DNA of 64,000 bases, from the NCBI RefSeq assembly GCF_004801285.1, contig NZ_SSNY01000006.1, forward strand, positions 62,001-126,000, in the 5' to 3' direction. The DNA is from Ollibium composti (lineage in GTDB: Bacteria; Pseudomonadota; Alphaproteobacteria; Rhizobiales; Rhizobiaceae). Under the pieces are notes generated by a model. It worked only from the letters and a program-made list of their open reading frames with translations. It made no database searches and was not told where the DNA came from. This document shows, piece after piece, positions 8,523 to 17,282 of this stretch. The position numbers and the translations under genes are program-made. Within the stretch, counting starts at the first letter, position 1; the number at the start of each line of letters is the position of its first letter.

Positions 8523-10055
8523 ATGAAACCGCATCCAGACAGACGAACGCTTCTCAAACTTGCCGGCGCCGGCGCCGTCGCGGCGGCCCTGCCGCGCCTC
8601 GCCATCGCCCAGAGCAAGGACGAGCTGACCATCGCCTACAACGTCAACCTGCCCTCCTGGGACCCGACCACCGGACCTTCCGCCGTCAACCCGACCATCC
8701 AGGGGCTCTATCAGTCGGTGTTCGACCAGTTCATCCTGCAGAAGCCGGACCTGTCATTCGCGCCCGGCCTGCTCACCGAATGGGGCTGGAGCGACGACCG
8801 CAAGCAGATCCACATGACGGTGCGCGACGGCGTCACTTGGCATGACGGCAGCCCGTTCACGGCCGAGGACATCGCCTGGTCGCTGGAGCGCGCCGGCAAG
8901 GCCGAGACCGGCAACCCGATCCAGTTCGTCTGGGCCAAGATCGGCAACATCAAGGCCGACGGCAACCGCGTGACCGCCGACGTGCTGGAATTCGAGCCGA
9001 CGCTGTTCAAGTGGATGTCGTTCCTCACCGGCTACGTGCTGCCCAAGGCCTATTACGAGAAGGTCGGCCCCGAAGGCTTCGAGAAGGCGCCGATCGGCAC
9101 CGGCCCCTACATGGTCGAGAAGTTCGAGCAGAACGCCTTCATGCGGCTCAAAGCCAACCCGAACTACTGGGGCGGCAAGCCGGCCTTCGAGAACGTCACC
9201 ATCAAGTTCGTCACCGATGCGGCGAGCCGCGTGGCCGAGATCGAATCCGGCAATTCGCAGGTGACGCTGGAAATTCCTTACGAGGAATATGATCGGCTGA
9301 TCGCCAAAGAGGGGCTGGCCGGCTCCTGCGAGACGGTATCCGACATCGGCATGATCTTCTTCAACGACATCGACGTCATGCTCGACGCCAATGTGCGCCA
9401 CGCCGCCGTCATGTCGGTCGACAAGAAGCTCCTGGTCGACCGGCTGCTGCGCGGCTACGGCCTGCCGATCGACACGCTGGAGACGCCGGAATACGAGGCC
9501 TACGATCCGTCGATCAAGGTCGAGTACAATCCGGAAAAGGCCAAGGAACTGCTGGCCGCCTCCGGCTATTCGACCGACAAGCCGGTCAAGTTCACCATCC
9601 AGACGACCAAGGGCTTCAAGCCCAAGGACTACGAGATGATCCAGGCAATCGTCGGCATGTGGCGCAAGGTCGGCATCGAGGCGACGATCGAGGTCTACGA
9701 GATCGCCAAGCACTTCGAGCTGCGTGCCGCCGACAAGCTGGCGCCGGCCGCCTTCTACAACTGGGGCAATGCCGTCGGCGACCCGACCACCTCGACGGGT
9801 TTCGCCATGTATGGGCCGAGCCCGCATTCGGTGTGGGACAGCCAGGACGTCATCGACGCCATCAACCCGCTGTGGGGCGAGGCCGACGAGGCCAAGCGCA
9901 TCGCCGGCTGGAAGGCGGTGTCCAAGCTGGTCGCCGACAACGCCTATGTGCTGCCGCTGTTGCAGTATGCGCAGCCGATCGTGCACGCCAAGGGCGTCAA
10001 CGTGGTGCAGCACAAATCCGGCGCGTTGCTGCCGGCGCTGATGACGCCCGCCTGA
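8523..10055 (+). CDS. ABC importer substrate-binding protein, peptide/opine family 5
   Basis: The product is 510 residues, a typical DppA/OppA-family length. The chosen ATG at 8523 follows AGGGGA by about nine bases; an open frame continues further upstream but overlaps ridA. The N-terminus has a twin-arginine-like leader, DRRTLLKLAGAGAVAAA, and a cleavage-like end ALPRLAIAQ, so export through Tat is plausible. The mature part has the family landmarks W-D-P near the start and DGVTWHDGSPFTAEDIAWSLER. Periplasmic capture of the locus substrate for the permeases at 10105-11959 is expected. The ligand cannot be told from sequence. Confidence 0.88.
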   Translation: MKPHPDRRTLLKLAGAGAVAAALPRLAIAQSKDELTIAYNVNLPSWDPTTGPSAVNPTIQGLYQSVFDQFILQKPDLSFAPGLLTEWGWSDDRKQIHMTVRDGVTWHDGSPFTAEDIAWSLERAGKAETGNPIQFVWAKIGNIKADGNRVTADVLEFEPTLFKWMSFLTGYVLPKAYYEKVGPEGFEKAPIGTGPYMVEKFEQNAFMRLKANPNYWGGKPAFENVTIKFVTDAASRVAEIESGNSQVTLEIPYEEYDRLIAKEGLAGSCETVSDIGMIFFNDIDVMLDANVRHAAVMSVDKKLLVDRLLRGYGLPIDTLETPEYEAYDPSIKVEYNPEKAKELLAASGYSTDKPVKFTIQTTKGFKPKDYEMIQAIVGMWRKVGIEATIEVYEIAKHFELRAADKLAPAAFYNWGNAVGDPTTSTGFAMYGPSPHSVWDSQDVIDAINPLWGEADEAKRIAGWKAVSKLVADNAYVLPLLQYAQPIVHAKGVNVVQHKSGALLPALMTPA

Positions 10056-10066
10056 CCGCGGGCGCC

Positions 10067-10092
10067 TACGGCCCGGTTCACGCCGGGCCGTA
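10067..10092 (+). promoter_or_regulatory. Hairpin between substrate-binding protein and permease genes
   Basis: TACGGCCCGG and CCGGGCCGTA form a perfect 10-bp stem with a six-base loop (TTCACG), starting 12 bases after the stop of the binding-protein gene. No T tract follows. Such a structure is likely to protect the 3' end of the binding-protein message and lower expression of the downstream permeases. Similar structures follow the binding-protein genes of two other ABC operons in this window. Confidence 0.65.
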
Positions 10093-10104
10093 AGCCATCA
10101 AGCC

Positions 10105-11115
10105 ATGCTGCTTCTTCGCCTCACCCTCTCGCGGCTCCTGACCACGCTGATCACCCTGGTCGGCGTGGCCGTCATCGTTTTCGTCGTCATCCGCGTGGTG
10201 CCCGGCAATCCCATCGCCATGATGCTGCCGCCCGGCGCCTCGGCCGCCGACATCGACCGGCTGAAGGCGCTCTACGGGCTCGACAAGTCCATCGCCGAGC
10301 AATTCCTCATCTGGTTCGGCAACGTGCTGCACGGCGATTTCGGCACCTCCATCACGACCCGCCAGCCGGTTCTGTCGCTGGTGCTGGACCGGCTGCCGGC
10401 GACGCTGGAGCTGTCGATCATGGCGCTGGTCATCGCCGTCATTATCGGCGTGACGCTGGCGATCCTCGGCACGCGCCTGCGCGGCCGCAAGGCGGAAGCC
10501 GGCATCGATGTCGCCAATGGCATCGGCCTCTCCGTGCCGGATTTCCTGTGGGGGCTGGCGCTGATCCTCCTGTTCGGTGTCATCTGGCCGGTGTTCCAGA
10601 TTTCGGGTCGTGTCTCGCCGCGCCTGGAATTGCCGTTCACCAGCCAGTTCTACCTGTTCGAGAGCATCGTACGGCTGCGCTTCGACCTCACCGCCGACCT
10701 GCTCAGCCATATGTTCATGCCGGCACTGGCGCTGGCGCTGCCGCTGGCGGCGATCATCTCGCAACTGCTCAAACAATCTCTCAAGGAGACGGTCAACCTC
10801 GACTATTCCGTGCTTGCGCGCACCAAGGGTTATTCGGAGACCAGGGTGATCCTGTCCGAAGCGCTGCCGAACTCGATCCTGCCGACGCTGACGCTGGTCG
10901 GCGTCCAGTTCACCTTCCTCATCGGCGGCACCATCATCGTCGAGCGGCTGTTCTCATACGAGGGGCTCGGCAACATGGCGATCGACGCCGTCATCAACCG
11001 CGACCTGCCGCTGATCCAGGGCATCGTCATCCTGTTCGCCATCCTCTTCACCTTCGTCAACCTGGCCGTCGACATGACCTACGCCTTCCTCAACCCGAAG
11101 CTGCGTCATGCTTGA
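10105..11115 (+). CDS. ABC importer permease, DppB type
   Basis: The product is 336 residues with an N-terminal membrane helix (LLTTLITLVGVAVIVFVVI) and the DppB-family sequence VVPGNPIAMM just after it. About six membrane segments are predicted. The cytoplasmic loop that docks the ATPase (DYSVLARTKGYSETRVILSEALPNSILPTL) is intact. No strong ribosome site is visible before the ATG at 10105, consistent with lower expression after the hairpin. Its end overlaps the next permease gene by eight bases. Confidence 0.88.
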   Translation: MLLLRLTLSRLLTTLITLVGVAVIVFVVIRVVPGNPIAMMLPPGASAADIDRLKALYGLDKSIAEQFLIWFGNVLHGDFGTSITTRQPVLSLVLDRLPATLELSIMALVIAVIIGVTLAILGTRLRGRKAEAGIDVANGIGLSVPDFLWGLALILLFGVIWPVFQISGRVSPRLELPFTSQFYLFESIVRLRFDLTADLLSHMFMPALALALPLAAIISQLLKQSLKETVNLDYSVLARTKGYSETRVILSEALPNSILPTLTLVGVQFTFLIGGTIIVERLFSYEGLGNMAIDAVINRDLPLIQGIVILFAILFTFVNLAVDMTYAFLNPKLRHA

Positions 11116-11959
11116 CGGGCGCGGCCTGATCCGCCGGCGCGCCGGCGCGCGGCTCTGGCTCTCCGGCCTGTGGCTCGCCCTGTTCGTGCTGGCCGCGGTG
11201 CTGGCGCCGCTGATCAGCCCGCAGGACCCGCTGGCGCAGGACCTGATGCTGGAGCGACTGCCGCCGGCCTGGATGGCCGGCTCGGAACCGGGCTATTGGC
11301 TGGGCACCGACAGCCTCGGCCGCGATGTGCTCACGCGCATCATCTACGGCGCGCAGGTGGCGCTTGCCGTGGCGCTGGTCGCCGGCCTTGCCACCTGCCT
11401 GATCGGCTCGGCGCTGGGACTGGTCGCCGGCTTCTATCGCGGCTGGGCCGATCGCATCATCTCACGCATCGTCGATATCTGGATGGCCTTCCCGCCGGTG
11501 CTGTTCGCCATCCTGTTGATCGCGGTGCTCGGCACCGGCCTGTCCTCGGTCATCCTCGCCATCGTCATCATCGACTGGACGCGGTTCTGCCGGGTGGTGC
11601 GGGCCGAGACGCTGAACCAGTCGAAGATGGATTACGTCCACAGCGCCAAGGTCGCCGGCTTCACCCGGCTGCGCACGCTGCTTTCCGAAATCCTGCCCAA
11701 CGTGCTGCCGACCATCGTCGCGCTGCTGACGCTGGAGATGGGCATCGCCATCATCGTCGAGGCGATCCTGTCCTTCGTCAACCTGTCGATCTCCACCGAC
11801 CAGTCGACCTGGGGCGGCATGATCGCCGAAGGCCGCACCTCCATCCATCAGGCATGGTGGGTACTGGTGTTCCCCCTGATCGCGCTGTTCTTCACGGTGC
11901 TGTCCTTCGCGCAGTTCGGCGAGGGCCTGCGCGAGCGCTTCGATCCGGTGCTGAGATGA
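11108..11959 (+). CDS. ABC importer permease, DppC type
   Basis: The product is 283 residues. It has the DppC-family features: an N-terminal helix, the periplasmic GTDSLGRDVLTRIIYGAQ signature, and an EAA-type ATPase contact loop (DYVHSAKVAGFTRLRTLLSEILPN). It is translationally coupled to both neighbours: its start lies inside the DppB-type gene and its stop overlaps the ATG of the ATPase gene. It forms the inner-membrane channel with the 10105-11115 product. Confidence 0.88.
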   Translation: MLDGRGLIRRRAGARLWLSGLWLALFVLAAVLAPLISPQDPLAQDLMLERLPPAWMAGSEPGYWLGTDSLGRDVLTRIIYGAQVALAVALVAGLATCLIGSALGLVAGFYRGWADRIISRIVDIWMAFPPVLFAILLIAVLGTGLSSVILAIVIIDWTRFCRVVRAETLNQSKMDYVHSAKVAGFTRLRTLLSEILPNVLPTIVALLTLEMGIAIIVEAILSFVNLSISTDQSTWGGMIAEGRTSIHQAWWVLVFPLIALFFTVLSFAQFGEGLRERFDPVLR

Positions 11960-12846
11960 GCGGCTTCCTCGAAATCCGCGGCCTGTCGGCCCGGCTCGCC
12001 GGCACCGGCCAGCGGCTGCTCCGCTCGGTGGACATTTCCTTGCCCGCCGGTTCCGTGCGCGGCCTCGTCGGCGAAAGCGGCGCCGGCAAAAGCATGATCG
12101 GCAAGGCGGTTCTCGGCGTGCTGCCGAAGGCCGTCGAGATCGTCGAGGGCGAAATCCTGCTTGATGAGCAGGACCTTTTGAAGGTGCCGCCGGCCGAGCG
12201 GCGCCGGCTGATCGGCGCCAAGGCGGCGCTGATCCCGCAGGATCCGCTGACGGCGCTCAATCCGTCGCGGCGCATCGGCCCGCAGATCACCGACCGGCTG
12301 GTCGACATTCTCGGCTGGGAGAAGGCGCGCGCCGCCAGCCGAGCGCTCGAGGTTCTGGTCGAAGTGAGCATTCCCGAGCCGGAGCGCGTCATGCGGCTCT
12401 ATCCGCACGAACTGTCGGGCGGCATGCGCCAGCGCATCCTGATCGCCTCCGCCTTCGCCGCCGAGCCGAAGCTGATCGTCGCCGACGAGCCGACGACGGC
12501 GCTCGACGTCACCGTACAGAAGCAGATCCTCAAGCTGATTTCGCAATTGCAGGCGCGCCACGGCACGGCGCTTCTGTTCGTCACCCACGACCTCGGCGTC
12601 GTCTCGAAAGTCTGCGACACGCTGTCGGTGCTCTATGCCGGCAAGGTGGTGGAGGACACCACGGTCCAGCGCTTCTTCGCCGCGCCGCAGCATCCCTACA
12701 GCCAAGCCTTGCTGGCCGCGACGCCGCGCCACACCGATCCGGCAGCCTCGCTCCAGCCGGTGCCGCAGGCGGTGATCGACGCGGCGATGGCCGAGGTCGC
12801 GGCCGACGATGCCGCCTGGCGCCCGCAGGGAGGCGCGCATGGCTGA
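11956..12846 (+). CDS. ABC importer ATPase, DppD type
   Basis: The product is 296 residues starting at the ATG at 11956, which overlaps the preceding stop (ATGA). Walker A is GESGAGKSM, the signature is LSGGMRQR, Walker B is LIVADEPTTALD and the switch histidine is in VTHD. The C-terminal region is shorter than in classical DppD and lacks a clear cysteine-rich oligopeptide-transporter tail. It pairs with the second ATPase at 12839-13630. Confidence 0.88.
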   Translation: MSGFLEIRGLSARLAGTGQRLLRSVDISLPAGSVRGLVGESGAGKSMIGKAVLGVLPKAVEIVEGEILLDEQDLLKVPPAERRRLIGAKAALIPQDPLTALNPSRRIGPQITDRLVDILGWEKARAASRALEVLVEVSIPEPERVMRLYPHELSGGMRQRILIASAFAAEPKLIVADEPTTALDVTVQKQILKLISQLQARHGTALLFVTHDLGVVSKVCDTLSVLYAGKVVEDTTVQRFFAAPQHPYSQALLAATPRHTDPAASLQPVPQAVIDAAMAEVAADDAAWRPQGGAHG

Positions 12847-13630
12847 CACCATCTTCCAGGTCTCCGACCTGCGCGTCGACGTGCCCGACATGACGCGCAA
12901 GCCGCTGTTCGGCGCCGCACCCCGGCTGGAAATCCTCAAGGGCGTCTCTTTCGATATCGCGCGCGGGACCGTCCTCGGCATCGTCGGCGGTTCCGGTTCG
13001 GGCAAGACGACGCTGGGACGCACGCTCGTGCGGCTTGTCGAGCCCAGCGCCGGCCGCCTGCTGTTCGATGGGCAGGACATAACGCATCTGTCCGACGCCG
13101 ACATGCGGGCGCTGAGACCCCGCATCCAGATGATCTTCCAGGACCCGATGTCGTCGCTCAATCCGCGCCTGACGGTCGGCCGCACCATCGCAGCCCCCCT
13201 CGGCGCCGGGGCGGGCGATCCGCGCGTCAAGGCCGCGCTGGAGCAGGTCGGGCTGCCGGCGGCTTTCGCCCGGCGCTACCCGCACGAACTGTCAGGCGGC
13301 CAGCGCCAGCGCGTCGGCATCGCACGGGCCATCGCCATGCGGCCGGACTTCATCCTCGCCGACGAGATCGTCTCGGGCCTCGACGTGTCGTCGCAGGCGC
13401 AGGTGCTGATGCTCTTGGAGCAACTGGTGGTCGAGCTCGGCCTGACGCTGGTCTTCATCAGCCACGACCTGTCGGTCATCCGCCGGCTCTGTAGCCGCGT
13501 CATCGTGCTGCGCTCGGGCGAGATCGTCGAGGATGCTGCGACCGCAGACCTGTTCGAGCGGCCGCAGCACGCCTATACGCGCGAACTGCTGGATGCCATT
13601 CCGATCCCCGACCCATCGGTGCGCTGGTAG
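12839..13630 (+). CDS. ABC importer ATPase, DppF type
   Basis: The product is 263 residues. The ATG at 12839 is chosen because AGGGAGG precedes it closely; it overlaps the end of the DppD-type gene. Walker A is GGSGSGKTT, the signature is LSGGQRQR, Walker B is FILADEIVSGLD and the switch is FISHD. It completes a five-gene importer. The gene ends seven bases from the end of the convergent oxidoreductase gene and no terminator is visible between them, so the two transcripts probably overlap. Confidence 0.88.
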   Translation: MADTIFQVSDLRVDVPDMTRKPLFGAAPRLEILKGVSFDIARGTVLGIVGGSGSGKTTLGRTLVRLVEPSAGRLLFDGQDITHLSDADMRALRPRIQMIFQDPMSSLNPRLTVGRTIAAPLGAGAGDPRVKAALEQVGLPAAFARRYPHELSGGQRQRVGIARAIAMRPDFILADEIVSGLDVSSQAQVLMLLEQLVVELGLTLVFISHDLSVIRRLCSRVIVLRSGEIVEDAATADLFERPQHAYTRELLDAIPIPDPSVRW

Positions 13631-13636
13631 ACGGGG

Positions 13637-14560
13637 CTATCGCAGCGTAAGCACGATCTTGCCGCGCACATGACCCGTATCGGAAAGGCGCTGCGCCTCG
13701 GCATAATCCTCGAAACGGAGCACCTTTTCGACGGTCGGACGGATGACGCCTGAGCGGACCCGGTCGAGCAGCGCGTCAAGCACGGCCCGATCCGGAAACA
13801 CCTGCGCCACCTTCACGGTGACGCCGAAAGCCTCGTGGCGGTCCTCGAACGGCGCGGCGTTGAGGCAGGCCATGGTGCCACCGCGCTTCAGCACCGGATA
13901 GCTGCGTTGGTGGACCTCGCCGCCCATCAGGTCGAAGACGACATCCATGTCGCGGAAGACGGTTTCGAACGCCACCTCGTCATAGGCGGCGACCTCGTCG
14001 GCGCCGAGGCCGCGCACATAGGCCGCGTTGCGCGCCGAACAGGTGGCGAAGACCCGCGCCCCGGCCGCGCGGGCGATCTGCACGGCCATGCCGCCGACGC
14101 CGCCGGCCGCCGCATGAATAAGCACGCGGTCGCCAGCCTTCACGCCGGCGGTATCGACGAGGCCGATCCACGCGCTGGAGCCGGCCAGCGGCAGGCTCGC
14201 CGCGTCGGTAAAGGAGAGGTCCCCAGGGATCGGCGCCACGATTGCGGCGGGCAGGGCGATCTCCTCGACCCAGCTGCCGACGCCGCGCGGCGCCAGGAAG
14301 CAGACACGCTGGCCCTTGAGGTCGGCCGGCACGCCTTCGCCTGTCGCGATGACGACACCGGCGCCGTCGCGCCCGGTGCCGGATGGCAGGGCGGCTAGGT
14401 TGGCGCCCAGCATCCCACGGCGAATCTTGCCGTCGACCGGATTGGCGCTCACGGCATGGACCGCGACAACGACCTCGCCGGGTCCAGCGACGGGGCTCGG
14501 CACCTCGACCATCTCCAGCACCTCGGGACCGCCATGGCGGGCGAAGCGGACAGCGCGCAT
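13637..14560 (-). CDS. NADPH:quinone reductase-like medium-chain dehydrogenase
   Basis: The product is 307 residues, a quinone-oxidoreductase-like MDR protein. The catalytic N-domain has PGEVVVAVHAVSANPVDGKIRRG without the zinc-ligand cysteines of alcohol dehydrogenases. The Rossmann motif is AAAGGVGGMAVQIARAAGARV. It is the last gene of the leftward operon with the fused ATPase; the ATG at 14560 begins two bases after the previous stop. It probably reduces an activated double bond or quinone derived from the imported compound, which is inference from position. Confidence 0.82.
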   Translation of the reverse strand: MRAVRFARHGGPEVLEMVEVPSPVAGPGEVVVAVHAVSANPVDGKIRRGMLGANLAALPSGTGRDGAGVVIATGEGVPADLKGQRVCFLAPRGVGSWVEEIALPAAIVAPIPGDLSFTDAASLPLAGSSAWIGLVDTAGVKAGDRVLIHAAAGGVGGMAVQIARAAGARVFATCSARNAAYVRGLGADEVAAYDEVAFETVFRDMDVVFDLMGGEVHQRSYPVLKRGGTMACLNAAPFEDRHEAFGVTVKVAQVFPDRAVLDALLDRVRSGVIRPTVEKVLRFEDYAEAQRLSDTGHVRGKIVLTLR

Positions 14561-14562
14561 GG

Positions 14563-16419
14563 TCAGGCCCTTTCCACCAGAGCAAGATCGCCGCCGTCGT
14601 CGCGGTTCCACGCGGCGTCGGCGTCATCCGGCGGCACGGAAGCGAGCAGCGCCCGCGTATAGGCATGGCTCGGCGCCGCGAAGACCGTCTCGGTCGGGCC
14701 GCTCTCGACGATCTCGCCGCGATACATCACCAGCACTCGGTCGCACAGATAGCGCACCACCGACAGGTCGTGCGAGATGAACAGCATGGAGAAGCCGCGC
14801 TCCTGCCTCAGCCGGAGCAGCAGGTCGAGCAACTGCGCCTGCACCGACACGTCGAGGCCGGAAACGATCTCGTCGGCCACCAGAACGCGGGGAAGCGCGC
14901 ACAGCGCCCTTGCGATGTTGACGCGCTGCTTCTGGCCGCCCGAAAGCTGCGAGGGATAGCGCAGCGCCGTCTCCGGTGCCAGGCCGATCTCGTCGAGCAA
15001 CGCGCGCGCACGTTCGAGACGCTCCGTGCCGGTGCCACCGCCCGCCGCCTCCATCGCCTGGGTGACGATACCGGCCACCCTGCGGCGCGGGTTGAGCGCC
15101 GACTGCGGGTCCTGGAAAACGATCTGCAGATGCTCGCGCCGGAACGCCCGCTCCGACGTCCGGTTTGCCGTCACGTCCCTGCCCAGCAGGGTGAGCCGGC
15201 CCTGCGACGGGCTTTCCAGTCCGACAACGAGGCGCGCCAGCGTGCTCTTGCCGCTGCCGCTTTCGCCGACGATGCCGACGAACTCGTTCTCGCGCAAAAC
15301 GAAGTCGGCCTTGTCCACGGCCCGGAACGTCGCTGGTGCCCGAAACAGCCGCCTGCGGGTGACGAAATCCTTCGAGACGCCGCTGGCCTCGAGCACGGTT
15401 TCACCGGTGACCTTGGCATGCGCAGCCGCCGGCGGCGGTTCAATGGCGGCGGTCGCCTCGGGCCGGATGCAGGCCGCCACGCGCTCGCCGTCGACTTTCG
15501 CGAGCGGCGGTTCGCTCGTACGGCATTGCGCCACGACATTGGGGCAGCGGTCGGCGAAGCGGCAGCCGGTCAGCGTCTTGATGGCCTGCAGGCCGGGCAT
15601 GCGCTCGGGCAGGATGAAAAGACCGCGCCGCTCGCTGCCCATGCCCGGGCTGGCGAGCTGGAGGCAACGCGAATAGGGATGGGCGGGGCGAGCGAACACG
15701 TCGCGCGCAGGACCGTATTCGGCAGGGCGGCCGGCATAGAGGACCAGCACCTGATCGCAGATCTGCGCGGCGAGCCTGAGGTCGTGCGTGATGAAGACGA
15801 CGGCCGTATCCTCGTGCTGTCGCATCTCCTCGATGAGCTTGACGATGCGCGCCTGGATGGTGACGTCGAGCGCCGTCGTCGGCTCGTCGGCCACCAGGAG
15901 CCGCGGCCGGCTGGCAAAAGCCATGGCGATCAGCACGCGCTGGCACATGCCACCGGAAAGCTGATGCGGGTACTTGTCGAGCAGTTCGGCGCCGTGCGGC
16001 AGGTGCACGGCCGCGAACATGGCAAGCGCATGCTCACGCCAGCGCGCCGGCTCCGTCTTGCCGATGCGCGCGAGATGCTCGCGCATCTGCTGGCCGATGG
16101 TGAGCACCGGATTGAGCGCCGAAAGCGGCTCCTGCGGAATGAAGGCGATGTCGCGGCCGAGAAGCCGGCGCCGCTTTTCCGGCGCCATGGTGACAAGGTC
16201 TTCCCCGGCGAAATCGAGCGTGCCGCCGGTGACCGAGAAACCGGAGGGCAGCAGTTGCGCGATGGTGCGGCCGATCATCGATTTGCCGGCGCCGGACTCA
16301 CCCACCAGTCCGAGGATCTTGCCGGGCTCCAGTTGGAAGGAGAGGTCGGAAATCGCCGGGAAAGCGCTGCCGCCCCTGGTCAGCGCGACGGACAGGTTGT
16401 TTGCCGCAAGAAGGGCCAT
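14563..16419 (-). CDS. ABC importer fused double ATPase (DppD-DppF type)
   Basis: The product is 618 residues with two complete nucleotide-binding domains. Domain 1 has Walker A GESGAGKSM, signature LSGGMCQR and Walker B LLVADEPTTALD. It is followed by the cysteine-containing oligopeptide/dipeptide C-terminal region (CRFADRCPNVVAQC ... AAC). Domain 2 has Walker A GESGSGKST, signature LSGGQKQR and Walker B VLVADEIVSGLD. Both catalytic glutamates are present, so both halves should hydrolyse ATP. The ATG at 16419 shares a base with the stop of the permease gene. It contrasts with the separate ATPases of the importer at 8523-13630. Confidence 0.9.
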   Translation of the reverse strand: MALLAANNLSVALTRGGSAFPAISDLSFQLEPGKILGLVGESGAGKSMIGRTIAQLLPSGFSVTGGTLDFAGEDLVTMAPEKRRRLLGRDIAFIPQEPLSALNPVLTIGQQMREHLARIGKTEPARWREHALAMFAAVHLPHGAELLDKYPHQLSGGMCQRVLIAMAFASRPRLLVADEPTTALDVTIQARIVKLIEEMRQHEDTAVVFITHDLRLAAQICDQVLVLYAGRPAEYGPARDVFARPAHPYSRCLQLASPGMGSERRGLFILPERMPGLQAIKTLTGCRFADRCPNVVAQCRTSEPPLAKVDGERVAACIRPEATAAIEPPPAAAHAKVTGETVLEASGVSKDFVTRRRLFRAPATFRAVDKADFVLRENEFVGIVGESGSGKSTLARLVVGLESPSQGRLTLLGRDVTANRTSERAFRREHLQIVFQDPQSALNPRRRVAGIVTQAMEAAGGGTGTERLERARALLDEIGLAPETALRYPSQLSGGQKQRVNIARALCALPRVLVADEIVSGLDVSVQAQLLDLLLRLRQERGFSMLFISHDLSVVRYLCDRVLVMYRGEIVESGPTETVFAAPSHAYTRALLASVPPDDADAAWNRDDGGDLALVERA

Positions 16420-17282
16420 CAGCCGCGCTCCGTCTGGCTGAGGCGAGGATCGAGAGTGCGCCGCAGACCGTCGCCGAGAACGTTGAAGCCGAAGACGGTG
16501 ATGAATATCGCCAAAATCGGGCAGATCAGGTTCCACGGCGCCTGGTAGATGTTCTGGCGAGCGTCGGCGACCATCTGCCCCCAGGCCGGAATGTCGGCGC
16601 CGACGCTCATGCCGACGAAGGACAGGATCGCCTCGACGACCACGGCGACGCCCATCTCCAGGCTGAGCAGGGTGATGAGCAGCGGGAAGGTGGCCGGCGC
16701 GATCTCGCGCGTCACCGTTCGCCAGTGCGAGAAGCCGAGCAGGCGCGCGGCCGCCACATAGTCGCGCCGGGTGACGACGATGACCTCCGAGCGCAGCACC
16801 CGGCAAAATCGTGTCCAGTCGACCAGCACGATGGCCAGGATGACGTTCTGCACGCCGGTGCCCAGCCCCACCATCAGGATCAGCGACAGGATGACCGGCG
16901 GAAAGGACAGCCAGATATCGACGATGCGGCCGATCAGCCAGTCGACCCAGCCTCCGAAATAGCCGGCGACATGGGCAAGCACCGCGCCGATGATCATGGC
17001 GCCGAAGGAGGCGATCAGGGCCACCGTCAGCGCCAGCCTGGCGCCGTAGATCAGTTGCGAGAGCACGCAGCGGCCGAGGCTGTCGGTGCCGAGCGGGAAG
17101 GCCGGGTCGCCGCCGTCGGCCCATGCCGGCGGCAGGAGCGTGGCGATCAGGTTCTGCTCGTTGGGATCGTTGGGCGCGAGATACGGCGCAAACAGCGCGC
17201 AGGTGACGACGAACAGCAGGATCAGCAGTCCGATCAGGACCCGGCCCGATCGCAGCCAGCGGGGCATGGCGGCTAACGTCAT
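16419..17282 (-). CDS. ABC importer permease, DppC type
   Basis: The product is 287 residues with the DppC-family GTDSLGRCVLSQLIYGARLAL motif, an ATPase contact loop (RDYVAAARLLGFSHWRTVTREIAP) and about six membrane segments. It overlaps the upstream permease gene by four bases and touches the downstream ATPase gene. It belongs to the second family-5 importer, transcribed leftward. Confidence 0.88.
   Translation of the reverse strand: MTLAAMPRWLRSGRVLIGLLILLFVVTCALFAPYLAPNDPNEQNLIATLLPPAWADGGDPAFPLGTDSLGRCVLSQLIYGARLALTVALIASFGAMIIGAVLAHVAGYFGGWVDWLIGRIVDIWLSFPPVILSLILMVGLGTGVQNVILAIVLVDWTRFCRVLRSEVIVVTRRDYVAAARLLGFSHWRTVTREIAPATFPLLITLLSLEMGVAVVVEAILSFVGMSVGADIPAWGQMVADARQNIYQAPWNLICPILAIFITVFGFNVLGDGLRRTLDPRLSQTERG

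Noticed and set aside
14383-16548. 721-codon open frame on the plus strand opposite the fused ATPase gene
   Set aside because: It mirrors a gene with complete ABC motifs in another frame; long antisense frames arise readily in DNA of this GC content. It has no recognisable domain and no ribosome site.
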